This document shows positions 47,272 to 59,561 of a DNA stretch of 64,000 nt, piece after piece. The translations under genes and the position numbers were made by a program. The notes below the pieces were generated by a model that saw only the letters and a program-made list of their open reading frames with translations, was not told where the DNA came from and did not search any database. The stretch comes from Cymbidium sinense (Eukaryota > Streptophyta > Magnoliopsida > Asparagales > Orchidaceae). Location: contig CM038214.1 in NCBI GenBank assembly GCA_021442155.1, positions 316,479,001-316,543,000 of the forward strand, in the 5' to 3' direction. Each line of letters starts with the position of its first letter. Positions within the stretch are counted from its first letter, which is position 1.

Positions 47272-49317
47272 TTTTTAAAAAATTAAGTATTAGGTTTAGT
47301 TTATTTATTTTTTTTTTTATTTAGGTTTATTTTTTATTTTTATTTAGTTTAGTTTATTTATTTTAATTTTATTTATTTCAATGTAGGCTTTTTATTTTAG
47401 TATATTTTTTAGGTTTAGGTTTATATTTTACTAAAGTTTTATTTTTATTTTATTGTTTAGATTTAGGTTTTCTTTTTTATTTTTAGGTTTAGGTTTAACT
47501 TTTTATTTTATAATTTTAGGTTTAGGTATTATGTTTTTATTTTATGTGTATTTTTAGGTTTTACTTTTTAGTTTAGGTTTAAATTTATTTTTAGTTTATT
47601 ATATTTTATTTAGTTTAGGAGTAGGCTTAGGTTTAGGTTTAGTTTTAGTTTATTTTAGGTTTATGTTTAGATTTTATTTATTCTAGTTTAGTTTATTTTA
47701 GTTTAGGTTAAGGCCTATTTTATTTTGTTTATTTTATTTTATTTTAGGTTTAGGTTTTTTTTTTAGTTTTGGGGTTAGGTTTTATTTTTTATTTATTTTT
47801 AGGATTATTTTTTAGGTTTAGGTTTTTATTTAGTTTTTATTTTATTTTATTTTACATTTAATTTTTATTTCATATAGGTTTTTTATTCTTAGGTTTATTT
47901 TGTCTTTTAGATTAGTTTAGTTATTTTTTATTTTATTTTAGTTTATTTTTACTATTTATTTTTTATTTTATTTTAAGTTTAAGTTTAGTTTTATTTTATT
48001 TTTTATTTAGGTTTAGGTTTATTTATTTATTTTATTAATAACTTTTATTTAGTTTTAGGTTTTAGGATTTTTAATTAGGGTTTAGGTTTAGGGTTTAGGG
48101 TTTAGGGTTTTAGGGTTTAGGGTTTTAGGGTTTAGGGTTAAGGTTTAGGGTTTAGTGTTTAGGGTTTAGTGTTTAGGCTTTAGGGTTTTGGGTTTTGAGG
48201 GCATAGGCTTTTGAGTTTAGGGTTTAGGGTTTAGGGTTTAGGGTTTAGGGCTTAGGCATTTATTTTTATTTTAGTTTAGGTTTTTTATTTTAGTTTTATT
48301 TTTAATTTTAGGTTTTAGTTTAGGTTTATGTTTTAGTTGAGTTTTATTTTAATTTTATTTGTTAGGTTTAGGTTTCATTTTTTATTTTTAGGTGCTAGTT
48401 TAGGTTTTTATTTTATTTTTTTAGGTTTAGGTTTTAGGTTTTTATCTTAGGTTTAATTTTATGTTTTATTTTTTAGTTTAGGTTAAGGTTTATTTTTAGT
48501 TTATTTTACTTTATTTAGTTTAGTTTTAGGCTTAGGTTTTATTTATTTTAGGATTATGTTTAGGTTTTATTTATTTTAGTTTAGTTTATTTTAGTTTAGG
48601 TTTATGTTTATTTTACTTTGTTTATTTTATTTTTATTTTAGGTTTAGGTTTTTTTTAGTTTAGGGTTTAGGTTTTAATTTTTATTAATTTTAGGTTTTAT
48701 TTTAAGATTTATTTTTTTAGGTTTAAGTTTTTATTTAGTTTTTATTTTATTTTATTTTAGGTTTATTTATTTTTATTTTACGTTTAGTTTTTATTTTATT
48801 TAGATTTTTTACACTTAGGTTTATTTTATTTTTTAGTTTAGTTTAGGTTTTTAATTATTTTATTTTAGTTTATTTTATTTTATTTTAGGTTTATTTTATT
48901 TTTAGGTTTAGGTTTTGGTTTTAGGTTAGGTTTTTATTTTATTTTATTATTTTATTTTATTTAGGTTTAGGTTTTTTATTTAGTTTATTTTTATGTTTTA
49001 TTTAGTTTAGGTTTAGCGTTTTTAGGGTTTTTGGTTTAGGGTTTAGGGTTTAGGGTTTAGGGTTTAGCATTTAGTGTTAAGGTTTAGGGTTTAGGCTTAA
49101 GTGTTTAGCATTTAGGTTTAGGGATTAGGGTTTAGGGTTTAGGGTTAGCTTAGGGTTTTAGGTTTAGGGTTTTAGGTTTATGGTTTAGGTTTAGGTTTTT
49201 AGGCTTTAGGTGGTTAGGGTTTGGGTAAGGGTTTAGAGTTAGGGTTAGGGTTAGGGTTTAGGGCTCGGGTTTAGGGTTTAGTTTAGGATTGTTTGGGGTT
49301 TAGTGTTTAGGTTTGGG
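47272..49317 (+). repeat. Array C, double unit
   Basis: The junction TTTTTTTAAAAAATTAAGTATT opens a T-rich phase to 48060. TTTAGGG heptamers (48060-48255, five consecutive near 48220), a second T-rich phase with no junction, and a second TTTAGGG phase (49020-49315) follow. Two units appear fused by loss of a junction. Confidence 0.83.
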
Positions 49318-49757
49318 TTTTAAAAAAAAATTGTAGTTGGTCTAGTTTATTTAGTTTTAGTTTTTATTTTTATTTAGTTTAGTTTTATTTTTTTATTTTA
49401 TTATTTATTTTTATTTTATTTTATTTATTTTATTTTATTTTATTTTATTTTATTTTATTTATTTAAGTTTAGGTTTTATTTATTTATTTATTTTATTCTT
49501 AGGTTTATTTATTTTTTTAGTTTTATTTTAGGTTTTAGTGTTTAGGTTTAGGTTTAGGTTTAGGTTAGGGTTTGGGGTTTTGGATTTAGGGTTTAGGGTT
49601 GTAGGTTTTAGCATTTAAGATTTAGGGTTTTAGGGCTTAGTGTATAGGGTTTAGGGTTTAGGGTTTCAAGATTTTAGGATTTAGGGTTTAGGGTTTAAGT
49701 TTTAGTTCTAGGGTTCAGGTTATAGTCTAGGGTTTAGGGTTTTTTAATTTTTTTTAA
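49318..49757 (+). repeat. Array C, unit before GR-RBP copy 11
   Basis: A degenerate junction (AAAAAAAAATTGTAGTTGG), a short T-rich phase including a nearly pure TTTTA run at 49421-49460, then TTTAGGG and the GGTTCAGGTTATAGTCTAGGG lead-in. Confidence 0.8.
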
Positions 49758-50173
49758 ACACAGATCAAATTCATATTCAACATTTCTTCTTTTCAATTTC
49801 ATCAACCATAACACACAAGTTTTATAAGACACAAGCAACGATAGAGATAAAAAATGAGCTCACATAGAAATCAAAACCTGATAACCTCTCTAGAAAGATA
49901 TTTCCATAAGTAGCAAATAAAATCAATCGTTCTTCAATTTCTCCAGTTCCCATCAGAACCACCGTGGCCTCTCGAGTAGTGGGATCCATAAAAATATCCT
50001 TGATCTCTCCTCGCCACCACATGTTCCATCTCACCTTCCATAAACCACATCCAAATCCACAAGCACCTCCAGATCCCCACCACCACTATGATAAGCTTCA
50101 GCCTTTGCCTCCCACCAGATCTAGACTTGCTTGGTTGGCATGATGTTCTTACTATCAAGGTTCTTCCCATTCT
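49758..50173 (-). pseudogene. GR-RBP tail copy 11
   Basis: The minus strand starts CATAAGAATGGGAAGAACC, with a remnant of the SRSGG codons near 50110, a shortened and frame-shifted Gly-rich part, the end GGSDGNWRN with stop near 49934, and about 175 bp of 3' UTR. The UTR section with CTAGTTATCTAGGG is changed to GAGAGGTTATCAGG. It is non-functional. Confidence 0.75.
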
Positions 50174-52290
50174 TATGGTTTATATTTATTAGGTTTTAGG
50201 GTTTAGTTTTATTTTTAATTTATTTAGTTACTTTAGGTATAGAACTTGGGTTTGGGGTTTAGGGTTAGCTGGGTTTAGGCTTTTAATGTTTGGGGTTTCA
50301 AATTTTATGCCTTTAGGGTTTAGGGTTTTTTAGGGTTTAGGGTTTAGGGTTAGGTAGTTTAGGGTTTAGGTTTTAAGGTTTAGTGCTTATTTTAGGGTTT
50401 AGGGTTTTGATGGTTTAGATTAGTTTTAGTTTAGGGTTTAGGGTTTAGGATTAGGCTTTAGGGTTTAAGTTTTTTAGGTTTAGGGTTAGTTTAGGGTTAA
50501 TGGTTTAGGGTTTAGGGTTAGTTTAGTGTTTGTGGTTTAGGGTTGTAGGTTTAGGGTTCTATGTTTAATGTTTGGGGTTTTGGGTTAGTTTTAGGGATTA
50601 GGATTTAGGGTTTTTTTTAAAAAAAATTAAGCAAATCGGTAGGTAGGTTTATTTAGTTTATTTAGTTTTTATTTATTTATTTTAGTTTATTTTTTGCTTT
50701 TTTATTTTTATTTAGTTTAGTTTATTTATTATAGGTTTTTTATTTTGGTTTTGGTTTTTTACTTTAGTTTATTTTATAGGTTTAGGTTTAGGTGTATGTT
50801 TATTTCTTAATTTAGTTTTATTTTTATTTTATATTTTTATGTTTTGGTTTTATTTTTTATTTTTAGGTTTACGTTTAGGTTTTATTTTTTATTTAGTTTA
50901 TTTTTTAGTTTAGGTTTTATTTTATTTATTTTTGTTTTTTTATTTTTATTTTAGGTTTAGGTTTTTTAGTTTTGGTTTAGGTTTATTTTATTTATTTTTT
51001 TTTTAGGTTTAGATTTTTAATTAGTTTTTATTTTATTTTAGTTTAGGTTTTTTTTCTTTTTTATTTTACATTAAGTTTTTATTTTATTTAGATTTTTTTA
51101 TTCTTGGGTTTTTTTAGTTTAGTTTTGGTTTTTATTTGTTGTATTTTAATTATTTTTTATTTTTTATTTTAAGGTTTAGGTTTAGGTTTTAGTTTAGGTT
51201 TAGGTTTAGGTTTATGTTTTAGTTTTGGTTTTTATTTATTTTATTTTATTATTTTATTTAGGTTTAGGTTTCTTTATTTATTTCATTTTTAGGTTTTATT
51301 TAGTTTAGGTTTAGGTTTTTAGGTTTTTAGGGTTTATGATTTAGGCTTTCAGGTTTGGGGTTTAGGGTTTAAGGTTTAGGGTGCAGGGTTTAGGGTTTTA
51401 ATGTTTAGAGTTTAGGGTTTAGGGTTGGTTGTTTAGGGTTCAACGTGTAAGGTTAGGGTTTTTAATTTTTCAATATTTTTATCTTTTTTAAATTAAGTAA
51501 ACTAGTATGTTTAAGTTTATTTAGTTTATTTAGTTTATTTTTTATTTGTTTTAGTTTGTTTTAATTTTTTGTTTTTATTTAGGTTTATTTTTATTTTTAT
51601 TTACTTTAGTTTATTTATTTTAGGTTTATTTATTTTAGTTTAAGTTTTTAATTTTAGTTTATTATTTAGGTCTTCATGTTTTTTTTAGTTTAGTTTTATT
51701 TTTATTTTATTTTTTAGGTTTAGGTTTTATTTTTTTATTTTTAGATTTAGGTTTAGGTTTTTATTTTATCTTTTTAGGTTTAGGTTTTAGGATTTTATTT
51801 TAGGTTTTTTTAGGTTTTATTTTTTAGTTTAGGTTTAGGTTTATTATTAATTATTTTATGTTATTTAGAGTTTATGTTTAGGTTTAGGTTTAGTTTATTT
51901 TAGGTTTAGGTTTAGGTTTTATTTCTTTTAGTTTAGTTTATTTTAGTTTAGGTTTAGGTTTATTTTATTTTTATTTTAGGTTTAAGTTTTATTTTTTTTA
52001 GTTTTTGGTTTAGGTTTTATTTTTTATTTATTTTTAGGTTTTATTTTTAGGTTTACTTTTTAGGTGTAGGTTTTTATTTTATTTTATTTGAGGTTTATTT
52101 TATTTTTATTTTAGGTTTAGTTTTATTTTATTTAGGTTTTGTATTTTAGTTTAGTTTAGGTTTTTTTTATTTTATTTTAGTTTAGTTTTTATTTTATTTT
52201 AGTTTAGTTTTATTTTATTTTATTTTTTCTCTTTAACTTTAGGTTTAGGTTTTAGTTTAGGTTTTTATTTATTTTATTTTTTATTTAGTA
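50174..52290 (+). repeat. Array C, units up to LINE3
   Basis: The flank ATTTATTAGGTTTTAGGG and TTTATTTAGTTAC, TTTAGGG heptamers to 50610, junction AAAAAAATTAAGCAAATCGG near 50621, a T-rich phase, a G-rich phase at 51325-51450, junction TTTTTTAAATTAAGTAAACT near 51485 and a T-rich phase into the LINE3 3' end. Confidence 0.83.
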
Positions 52291-53751
52291 ATTTAGAGAG
52301 GGAAACATCAAGGCCATCATTGCCAGCATATCTCTTGTAGCCCATCATCCTAAGTCCATCACTCCTGCAAGGCTACAAACTCCTTGAAGCAGTAGACATA
52401 ATAGCCAACCATAAAGGTACCAAAACAAATAAGCCCAATAAGATAGAAAATCAACCAACCATCAGGGACAACAATAGTACAGTGGGAACACCACCAAAGC
52501 ACTAAAGAGGAATAACAACAAGGAAGTAAGCATCATTACCTTAACAACATAAACTAGAAGAAACCAAGTCCAAAAGAAAAAACACAAGAGTTCATGGCCA
52601 TAGCAACAAAAAAAGACAAGGCTATCACCCAAACCAGAGAAAGTGAAGAAGTAGCAGCTAAGAGAAGGGAACCAAAGTAAGAGCAGGCTGACTAGCATGA
52701 CACCAATAGAGAAGAAAGAAAGGCCAAAAATACCCATCTAACCAATACCCAAAACAATAACCAACCAACCACCACAACAGAAAATCCAATTTAGTGAAAA
52801 GACCAACACCATCCATCATGCCAAAACCACCCAAGACAACCAAGAAAATGGTAGAACTAAACATCAGAATCCACCAAACCCAACAAAAGCAACAAAAATT
52901 CTAATCCAGGTGAGGTGAATAGCCAGCCAAAAATAAAATGGAGCAAAGACCAGTAAGACAAACTAAATGCCATCGATCAGGTGCAACAACAATACAACTG
53001 GAACACCACTAAAGCCAACTGCAAAAAGGAAGAGAAATATCATTGAGTGCAAGCATCATAACCATAGCTAAGTTAGAAACCAATACACTAAACTAAGTCA
53101 CCAGATCCCAAAGCAAAACAACAACCACAAAATAGCCATCAACCATCCAACCCAAAATAATAATAAAAATAAAGCAGCTATAGCCAAGAGATGAAGACCA
53201 TTATAAGAAGAGGCTGAAACCACAACCAAAAGAAAACCCAAACCAATGACCACCAAAACCCAATCCACAAAAGAAGAAATAACCATCAACAAATAACCTC
53301 CACCTTACCAAATCCAATCCAAAATTAGACCAATCCTTTATCATGAATAACCAACAATACCAAGAACCAACCAGCCAACATAGCTAGCCCACCCAACCAA
53401 ACACCACAACAGTAGAAAATTCAACTCAATTAAGGAAGCAACCATCCCCAGGATATGTCAAACCCCATACATAAAATAGAAGGAAAAGCTACTACCCAAA
53501 TGAAGGTCACAAAAAATAACCAAGCAATAATAATCACTTAGCTAGGAAAACAGCAGCCACCATGCAGAAAAAACCAAACACAAGTAGAAGAGATAAGAAC
53601 AACCAGGTAGCAACCACCAGGCCAACCCAAAAGCAAGAGCTCAAAAACAAAACCTAGCATAGCCCCACGAGTGAAAATAAGCAAATGGCCACAACCTAAA
53701 GAGTGTTTAAGAAAGGGGAACCAAAATCAATGACTCATAAAAAACTAGTAG
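52291..53751 (-). other. LINE3 3' UTR
   Basis: About 1.45 kb, TTGG/TGG-rich on the element strand and homologous in parts to the LINE2 3' UTR. It includes hydrophobic ORFs (52462-52737, 52658-52864, 53098-53292) with no family resemblance. Confidence 0.62.
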
Positions 53752-56700
53752 AAAAAACCAAACCCCTTAAAAGTTTAGGCACATTTTGATTGTCAAATAA
53801 AGTGAAATTAGTTAAGGCACCTAAAGTATCCAAGAAATCACCAAGCATTACCTTCATGAAGGATATGGAAATTTTATAATGAACTTGAGAAAGAAGATTT
53901 TAGTATGATTGAGAAGATAAAACAAATCAACATTTCCTGTTCTATTAGAGTTTAGCATGTCAAGAAGCAAGAGCACATCAACTTCAATCTAGATGTTGAG
54001 GAAACCTTTATTAAAACAAATTTAAATAGCTTTATTGATAGCCATAAGCTCAACATAAATAACAGAATGGGCTTTGAGAGGATAGGAAAAAGAACAAATG
54101 ATAGTACCTTTAGAATACCTAAGAGTACCACCACAACCATATTTATTGGAAGCAACAGACTCATAAGTATAAACTTTAATCAAATTTTCTTTGGGTTTGA
54201 TCCAATGGATAATCCTAACTCTTTTATAAGAGTCAACATCAGGCAGAATGATACCCAATTTTTAATCCACAAATTTATAGCCTCTAAAATGAATGTTACT
54301 AATAAGATTAGCATTAAACAAAGATCCTTTTATGGCTCATAGGAATACCATGATATTTAACATCATTTCTGTACATCCAGATGAACCAGATAAGGGTAAT
54401 AACAACTAGAACTTTGATATGACCTTTCATAGTTTTTTTGAAATAGACTTCAAGAAGTTGATATATGGAAAGAGAGCCATGAAAGAAGTTAGTATTAAAT
54501 AAATCAACATACCATAACCATAATTTAGAAGCAATAGCACCATTGAAAAAAACATGAATAACATTTTCAATATGGAAGAAACAATAGCACTTTGAGGGCA
54601 AATAAAACCCTTTATTCTAGAGCAAAGAGTCCACAGGAACAAAGTTATTCAAAATCCTCCATGCTAACCAAATAAGAAATGGGAATGATATTGTTCCAAA
54701 GTTTAATAAAAAAATAGAGGAGTTTTCCTTATCTCTAATAAAATTCCAAACCTCTTTAAGAACAAAATCATCATTGTAAGAAAGCTTAAAGAGAATTTGG
54801 CCAGGATTGTTAGAGAAAATAAGGGTATTTTTAAAATTATTAAAAGAAAAACAGGGATATAATTCTCAAGTTTGATTTCATTCCAAGTGTTATTATGCCA
54901 CAAAGATTTAACTTTGATTGCTGCAGTAGAGTTTGTAGATAAAAGGGAGTCAATAAGGCCATTGCCAATCCAATTGTCTTGCCAAATGAAAGAAGAACCT
55001 GAATGAATACCCCAAGATATTAAGGGTTCAGCAACTCATTTAATAGAGTAAAGCCTTTTCCAAACTGGAGAGTCACCAACTTTATAAGCACAGATAAGAG
55101 GGTGTTTACCTTGGCAATATTTTTTCATCATAAAATTAGCCCAAAGGCTATCATTCTTTCTAAAATTCTACCAGAGCTTATGAGAGAAGGCAGTAATAGC
55201 TTCACAAATTAGTTTGCAACTGAGACCATCTTCACCCAAGGGACCACAACATTTATGCCAAAAAGTCCAATGTATTCTTTTAATAGAATCATTAGATCCC
55301 TAAAAATATTTATTAAGCAAGATATCAATTCTAATAAGAGTAGCATTAGTGGGGATAATAATTTGAATCAAATAAAGATGCATTCAATTGAGAGTGCCTT
55401 TAAGAATAGTGAGCCTACCACCAAAGGAAAGTAAATAATATTCTCAAACATAAATTTTATTTAAAATTTATTGAATTAACTCATCAAAAAGATGGGATCA
55501 TTTTAGAGCTTTAAAAAGAGGTGCACCAAAGTACTTAAGAGGAAGGTGTTGATGTTTAAAGTGATATGCAAGATTTGATTAATTTCATTATTGGAGATGC
55601 TTGAAGAAGTAATAAAAATAGCTTTTATTATCATTGATAGATAGACCACTTTCTCTACCAAATTTATTTAAAAAAATCTTGAGATTCTTGATATGATGAA
55701 TAGAAGCATTGTAGAAAATAATGAAATCATCTGCAAAGCTTAAATGAAACAGAAGACCACTAAGAGTTTTGTAATACATACTAGGATTGTTTAAGAATAG
55801 ATCATTGATGCTCTTAGATAAGCACTCAACAAAAATAATAAATAGGTAGAAGATAGAGGATCCCCTTGTCTTAGGCCATGGGAAGAAGGAAAGAAGCCTA
55901 AGGCTTCCCCCATTAAGCAAAATAGAAAACCAGGCATTATTAATACAATTTTTAATAAGAAAGATAAATTTATCTAAAAACCCAAATAAATCTAGAATAT
56001 GGATAAGAAAATCCCAAGAGATATTATCAAAAGCTTTGGTAATTTATAATTTGAATATAATGTTGCCACCTCTAGTCTTAGCATCTAAATCATGAATTAA
56101 TTCTTGAGCAAGCAGAATATTATCAGAAATAGATCTACCTCTAATAAAATCAGTTTGGTTTAGAGAGATAATCCTATGAAGTAAAGGATTAAGCTTCCCA
56201 AGAGATATTATCTTTCTTAGGTATGAGAATAAAAGAAGTGCTAGAAAAATTTCTAAGAAAAGGATTACCATTAAAATAATCAACCGAGCCTCAACCAAAT
56301 CATTTTAATAATAAACTAGCATTTTGAAAAAAATTGGGTAGTGAAACCCTCTGGACCAACAATAGAATCTATGTTCATGCTATTAAGAACTATAAAAATT
56401 TACTCTTCATTATGTACAATACTTAGAAATAGCTTCATAAGCGCAACTCTTATTAAGCATATTTCTAAAGTAATTAATGGTCGAATCCTTAATATCATTA
56501 TTCTCAGTAATCCATTCTCCATTGTCATCTTTAATTTTTTGGATATTATTTAAAGATCTCTTTTGATTAACTAAAACATGGAAATATCTAGTATTTCTTT
56601 CACCATCTGCAATATGTTTGCTAGTAGGTTTTTGGTGGCAATAAGCCTCTTCCATATTTGGAAATTAACTAGTTTATCTTTCGCCTCAGTCAATTCCTTA

Positions 56701-57629
56701 ACCTTAGTAGGACCGGACATAACATAGAATTCAAGATCATAAACCAATTTTTCCATTTCTTTGATAGCAAAAAGGTTTTTAATATAATGCTCGTTCCATT
56801 AACCCAAATTTTGTTTAAGTCTTTTAAGCTTAAACCAAATTTTATTCATCCACATAATCAAATTGTTCAGGATGTAATGGAGCTTTCCAATTGTTAGCCA
56901 AAATATTAAAGAAATCAATATGCTGAATCCACATGTTCTAAAATCTAAAATGAAAGGAAGTTTTTAATCTATTAGAGTTATCTTTAATAGAAACCAAAAA
57001 TGGAGCATGATCCAATAAGGTTCTACTTAAATGATCAACATAAGTAATAGGCCATTGAGTAATCCAATGAGTATTGAAAAGAATCCTGTCCAACCTTTAC
57101 CAAAGTCTAGAGTTTTTCCAAGTAAAATTTGAACCCTTAAAGCCAATATCAATCAAATTGCAATCAAGGATCATATTAGAAAATTTTTCCATGGGATGAA
57201 TATTAAAGAAACAACCCTTCATTTAGAAGATAAATAAAAGTGTTGAATGCCCACCAACAAACCAAGGTTTGTTGTGAGGTAAAAATTCCTCAAATTTTCC
57301 CATGGAAGATTTCTACCGATCAAGATGCATAAACAAAAGAGCCCAAAATATAATAGTCACCATAAGATATTTGAGCATTGCCAACTTGTTAAAAATCATC
57401 AAGAATAGAAACCTCCACAAAATTATTCCAAAAACACCTAATTTTATTACTAACATTAGAGAAACATTTATTGAAACCGATCATTCTAGCAATATGGTTA
57501 ATTTTGTTTGCATGAATAAGAGGCTCCAAAATAATAAGTAAAGAAATGTTATGAATATGGCAAAGGTTTCTAATACAGTTACAAATAGAGAGATCCCTCT
57601 AACATTCCAGACAAGAAAAATAAAACATA
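53752..57629 (-). pseudogene. LINE3 ORF2 remnant
   Basis: It starts at a degraded MFYFSCLEC near 57629. The endonuclease body is broken. A segment after it, ERNTRYFHVLVNQKRSLNNI near 56600, is the conserved stretch before the RT. RT: the FRPISL region is deleted or scrambled near 56200, RGRSISDNILLAQELIHDLD is near 56120, HGLRQGDP is intact at about 55857-55882, and FHLSFADDFIIF is intact near 55735. zf-RVT-like: MPSKCYCFFHIENVIHVFFN from 54601, then WFIWMYRNDVKYHG. RNase H: SNKYGCGGTLRYSKGT near 54150, but the first catalytic Asp motif (DGS in LINE1) reads YES here. It is inactive. Confidence 0.8.
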
Positions 57630-57649
57630 AGGAAGTAAAAAAGGTGTTA

Positions 57650-59250
57650 AGAAAAGGTTAATTAAGAGAGGAGAGGGAGGCCACATCAGATCTAGTGTTA
57701 TTGTACCATTTGGGAGAGATGATGTTAATAAAAATTTTTTAGCATGATAAGTTTGGGAACCATTTCCTTTACCCATAGAATCATCATCCGAGAAGTATTT
57801 AGCAACATTAGTCACAGACTTAGGGGAAGTCTTTTATATAGAAGTGAGTTCTCCTTATTCCAAGCCATTAGAATTTATTAAAGTTAAATGAGTATAGGGT
57901 ATAGCAAGTGAGGAGCCAAAATAGATTTATTAAGAAGGCAAGTGTGAACATCCAACCCTTCTTCTTCAATAGTCAGATTATTAGACACAACCAAATATGT
58001 TTGAGAATTTAAATCATTCGACTAAAGTAAAGTCAAGTTTTAAAACTTGAGAAACCAAATCCATTATCCATTGAATTGAATGATGCATAACATTGATATC
58101 CTCATTAAAAATTTCAATTAAAGCTTCATTTTCATCAATAAAATTGGTCGATGCAGGATCGACTAGAGAAAAGAATCATCATCCAATAGTTTAGAAATTA
58201 TTATTTTCCACATTAGAAACTTTCAATTGCAGAATAAATAAGTGGTAATTAGAAACATTCAATGAATCCTTTTTTTCTGAATTAACTTTTTGATATTTAT
58301 CAGTGGTCAGCCTAGGGTTAAGAATAATAGTTTCCTTAATAGAAATTTTCTTTTTAGGTGAGGATGCATAATGAAACATTCAGAATTATTATGCTCATGG
58401 ATTTTACAATGAGAATAAAAGACAGGAAAATTTTGAAAATCAACTTTATGCATATAACCATAATTTTTAGATCCCAACCAAAGTTCTTTGGGGTGTTTCT
58501 TGGTAATGTCAAATTCTACATGGGTTCTAGCCACAGAAGGTCGAGATTTTATAGTCGTTGCCTGATCAATTTACAACGACTAACCAAAAAAAGCACCCAT
58601 AGCAAAAAGGAATTGATGATTAACGAAATGAATTTGCATATTGGGGAGATAAATCCAAGCTGAAATGATTGAGGATTCTTCCCTAATATCAAATAATGGA
58701 GTCCATTTAGCAACCTCATTTGGCAATTGAAAACAAAATAAGAATGATGAGCAAAAAATGAGTATTCCAAATCATTTAGTTACTAAATCAAAATGTGGCA
58801 AGGATTAAAACCAATCGTAAAGCACCAAAGTTTCATACCAAGAAAGAAAGAGTGAATGTTTTCTAAATTTGGCTATGAAGAGTAAACTTTTTTGACCAAA
58901 GTGAATTCTAATGCTTAACAAGCTTTTCCATAATTAGATCAGAGCACATAACCATAGACATGCCTAAAAAAAGTCAAAATAAGTTACAGGGACTCACCTG
59001 AACAACTATCATTACCAGTGAGGACATCTTTAAATGATTTTGAAGCAACCGAAGCAAAGGTAGTTGATGCCCTAGTTAGATCCAATGGATCTGTCAATTT
59101 CCCCCATGGAATCATCAAGAAGATGCCAAGCCATGGTGTCACTCCAAGTAAAAAATGAAAGTAGCCCAAAGCCATCGATTCCAAAAGGAATCTAGTGAGA
59201 ATCATTCCAAATAGCTCTCAAGCAGTGGCTAGAAAGCCAAAAATGAGAGG
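57650..59250 (-). pseudogene. LINE3 ORF1 remnant with zinc-knuckle region
   Basis: The N-terminal part reads LDLTRASTTFASVASKSFKD and VLTGNDSCSGES, aligned with SFKEVLSGKTFPSVD of LINE2. Further on come FNCQMRLLNG (near 58720) and the best-preserved post-DUF4283 segment, VEFDITKKHPKELWLGSKNY near 58510, then HKVDFQNFPVFYSHCKIHEH and ECFIMHPHLKRK. The CCHC-like knuckle has lost its first Cys (Tyr instead) but keeps the later Cys, His and Cys. The C-terminal third is fragmentary, ending near TRSDVASLS at about 57660. Confidence 0.7.
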
Positions 59251-59300
59251 GGAAAAGGGGAATTGCTAGAGCATGAGGTTAAAGGCTCAGGCTATGGGTG

Positions 59301-59561
59301 GGTTTAGCTTAGTTTATTTATTTTAGTTTATTTTAGGTTAATTTTATTTTAGGTTTAGGGTTTAGGGTTTAGGGTTTGGGATTTATGGTTTAGGGTTTAG
59401 GATTTAGGGTTTAGGTTTTAGGGTTTAGGTTTTAGGGTTTTAGGGTTTAGGGTTTAGGGTTTAGGGTTTAGGGTTTTTAGGGTTTAGGATTTAGGGTTAG
59501 GGTTTAGGTTTTAGGTTTAGGGTTCAAATTTTAGTTTAGGGTTTAGGGTTTTTTCATTTTA
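59301..59561 (+). repeat. Array C, final G-rich phase
   Basis: A short T-rich start and then a dense TTTAGGG phase with five consecutive perfect heptamers near 59447-59480. It ends with GGGTTCAAATTTTAGTTTAGGG before the GR-RBP scrap. Confidence 0.85.

Larger units (their letters stand above)
52291..59300 (-). mobile_element. LINE3: near full-length plant L1 retrotransposon, best-preserved RT motifs
   Basis: Minus-strand element with the same domain order as LINE1 and LINE2. Its 5' end is next to GCTAAACCC on its own strand. Its 3' UTR ends with GGCCTTGATGTTT followed by a short CCCTCTCTAAATTACT and then AAATAAAATAAA of the array. It keeps both the HGLRQGDP and FADD reverse transcriptase motifs, but other stops and frameshifts and a changed RNase H Asp motif make it inactive. 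Confidence 0.85.
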
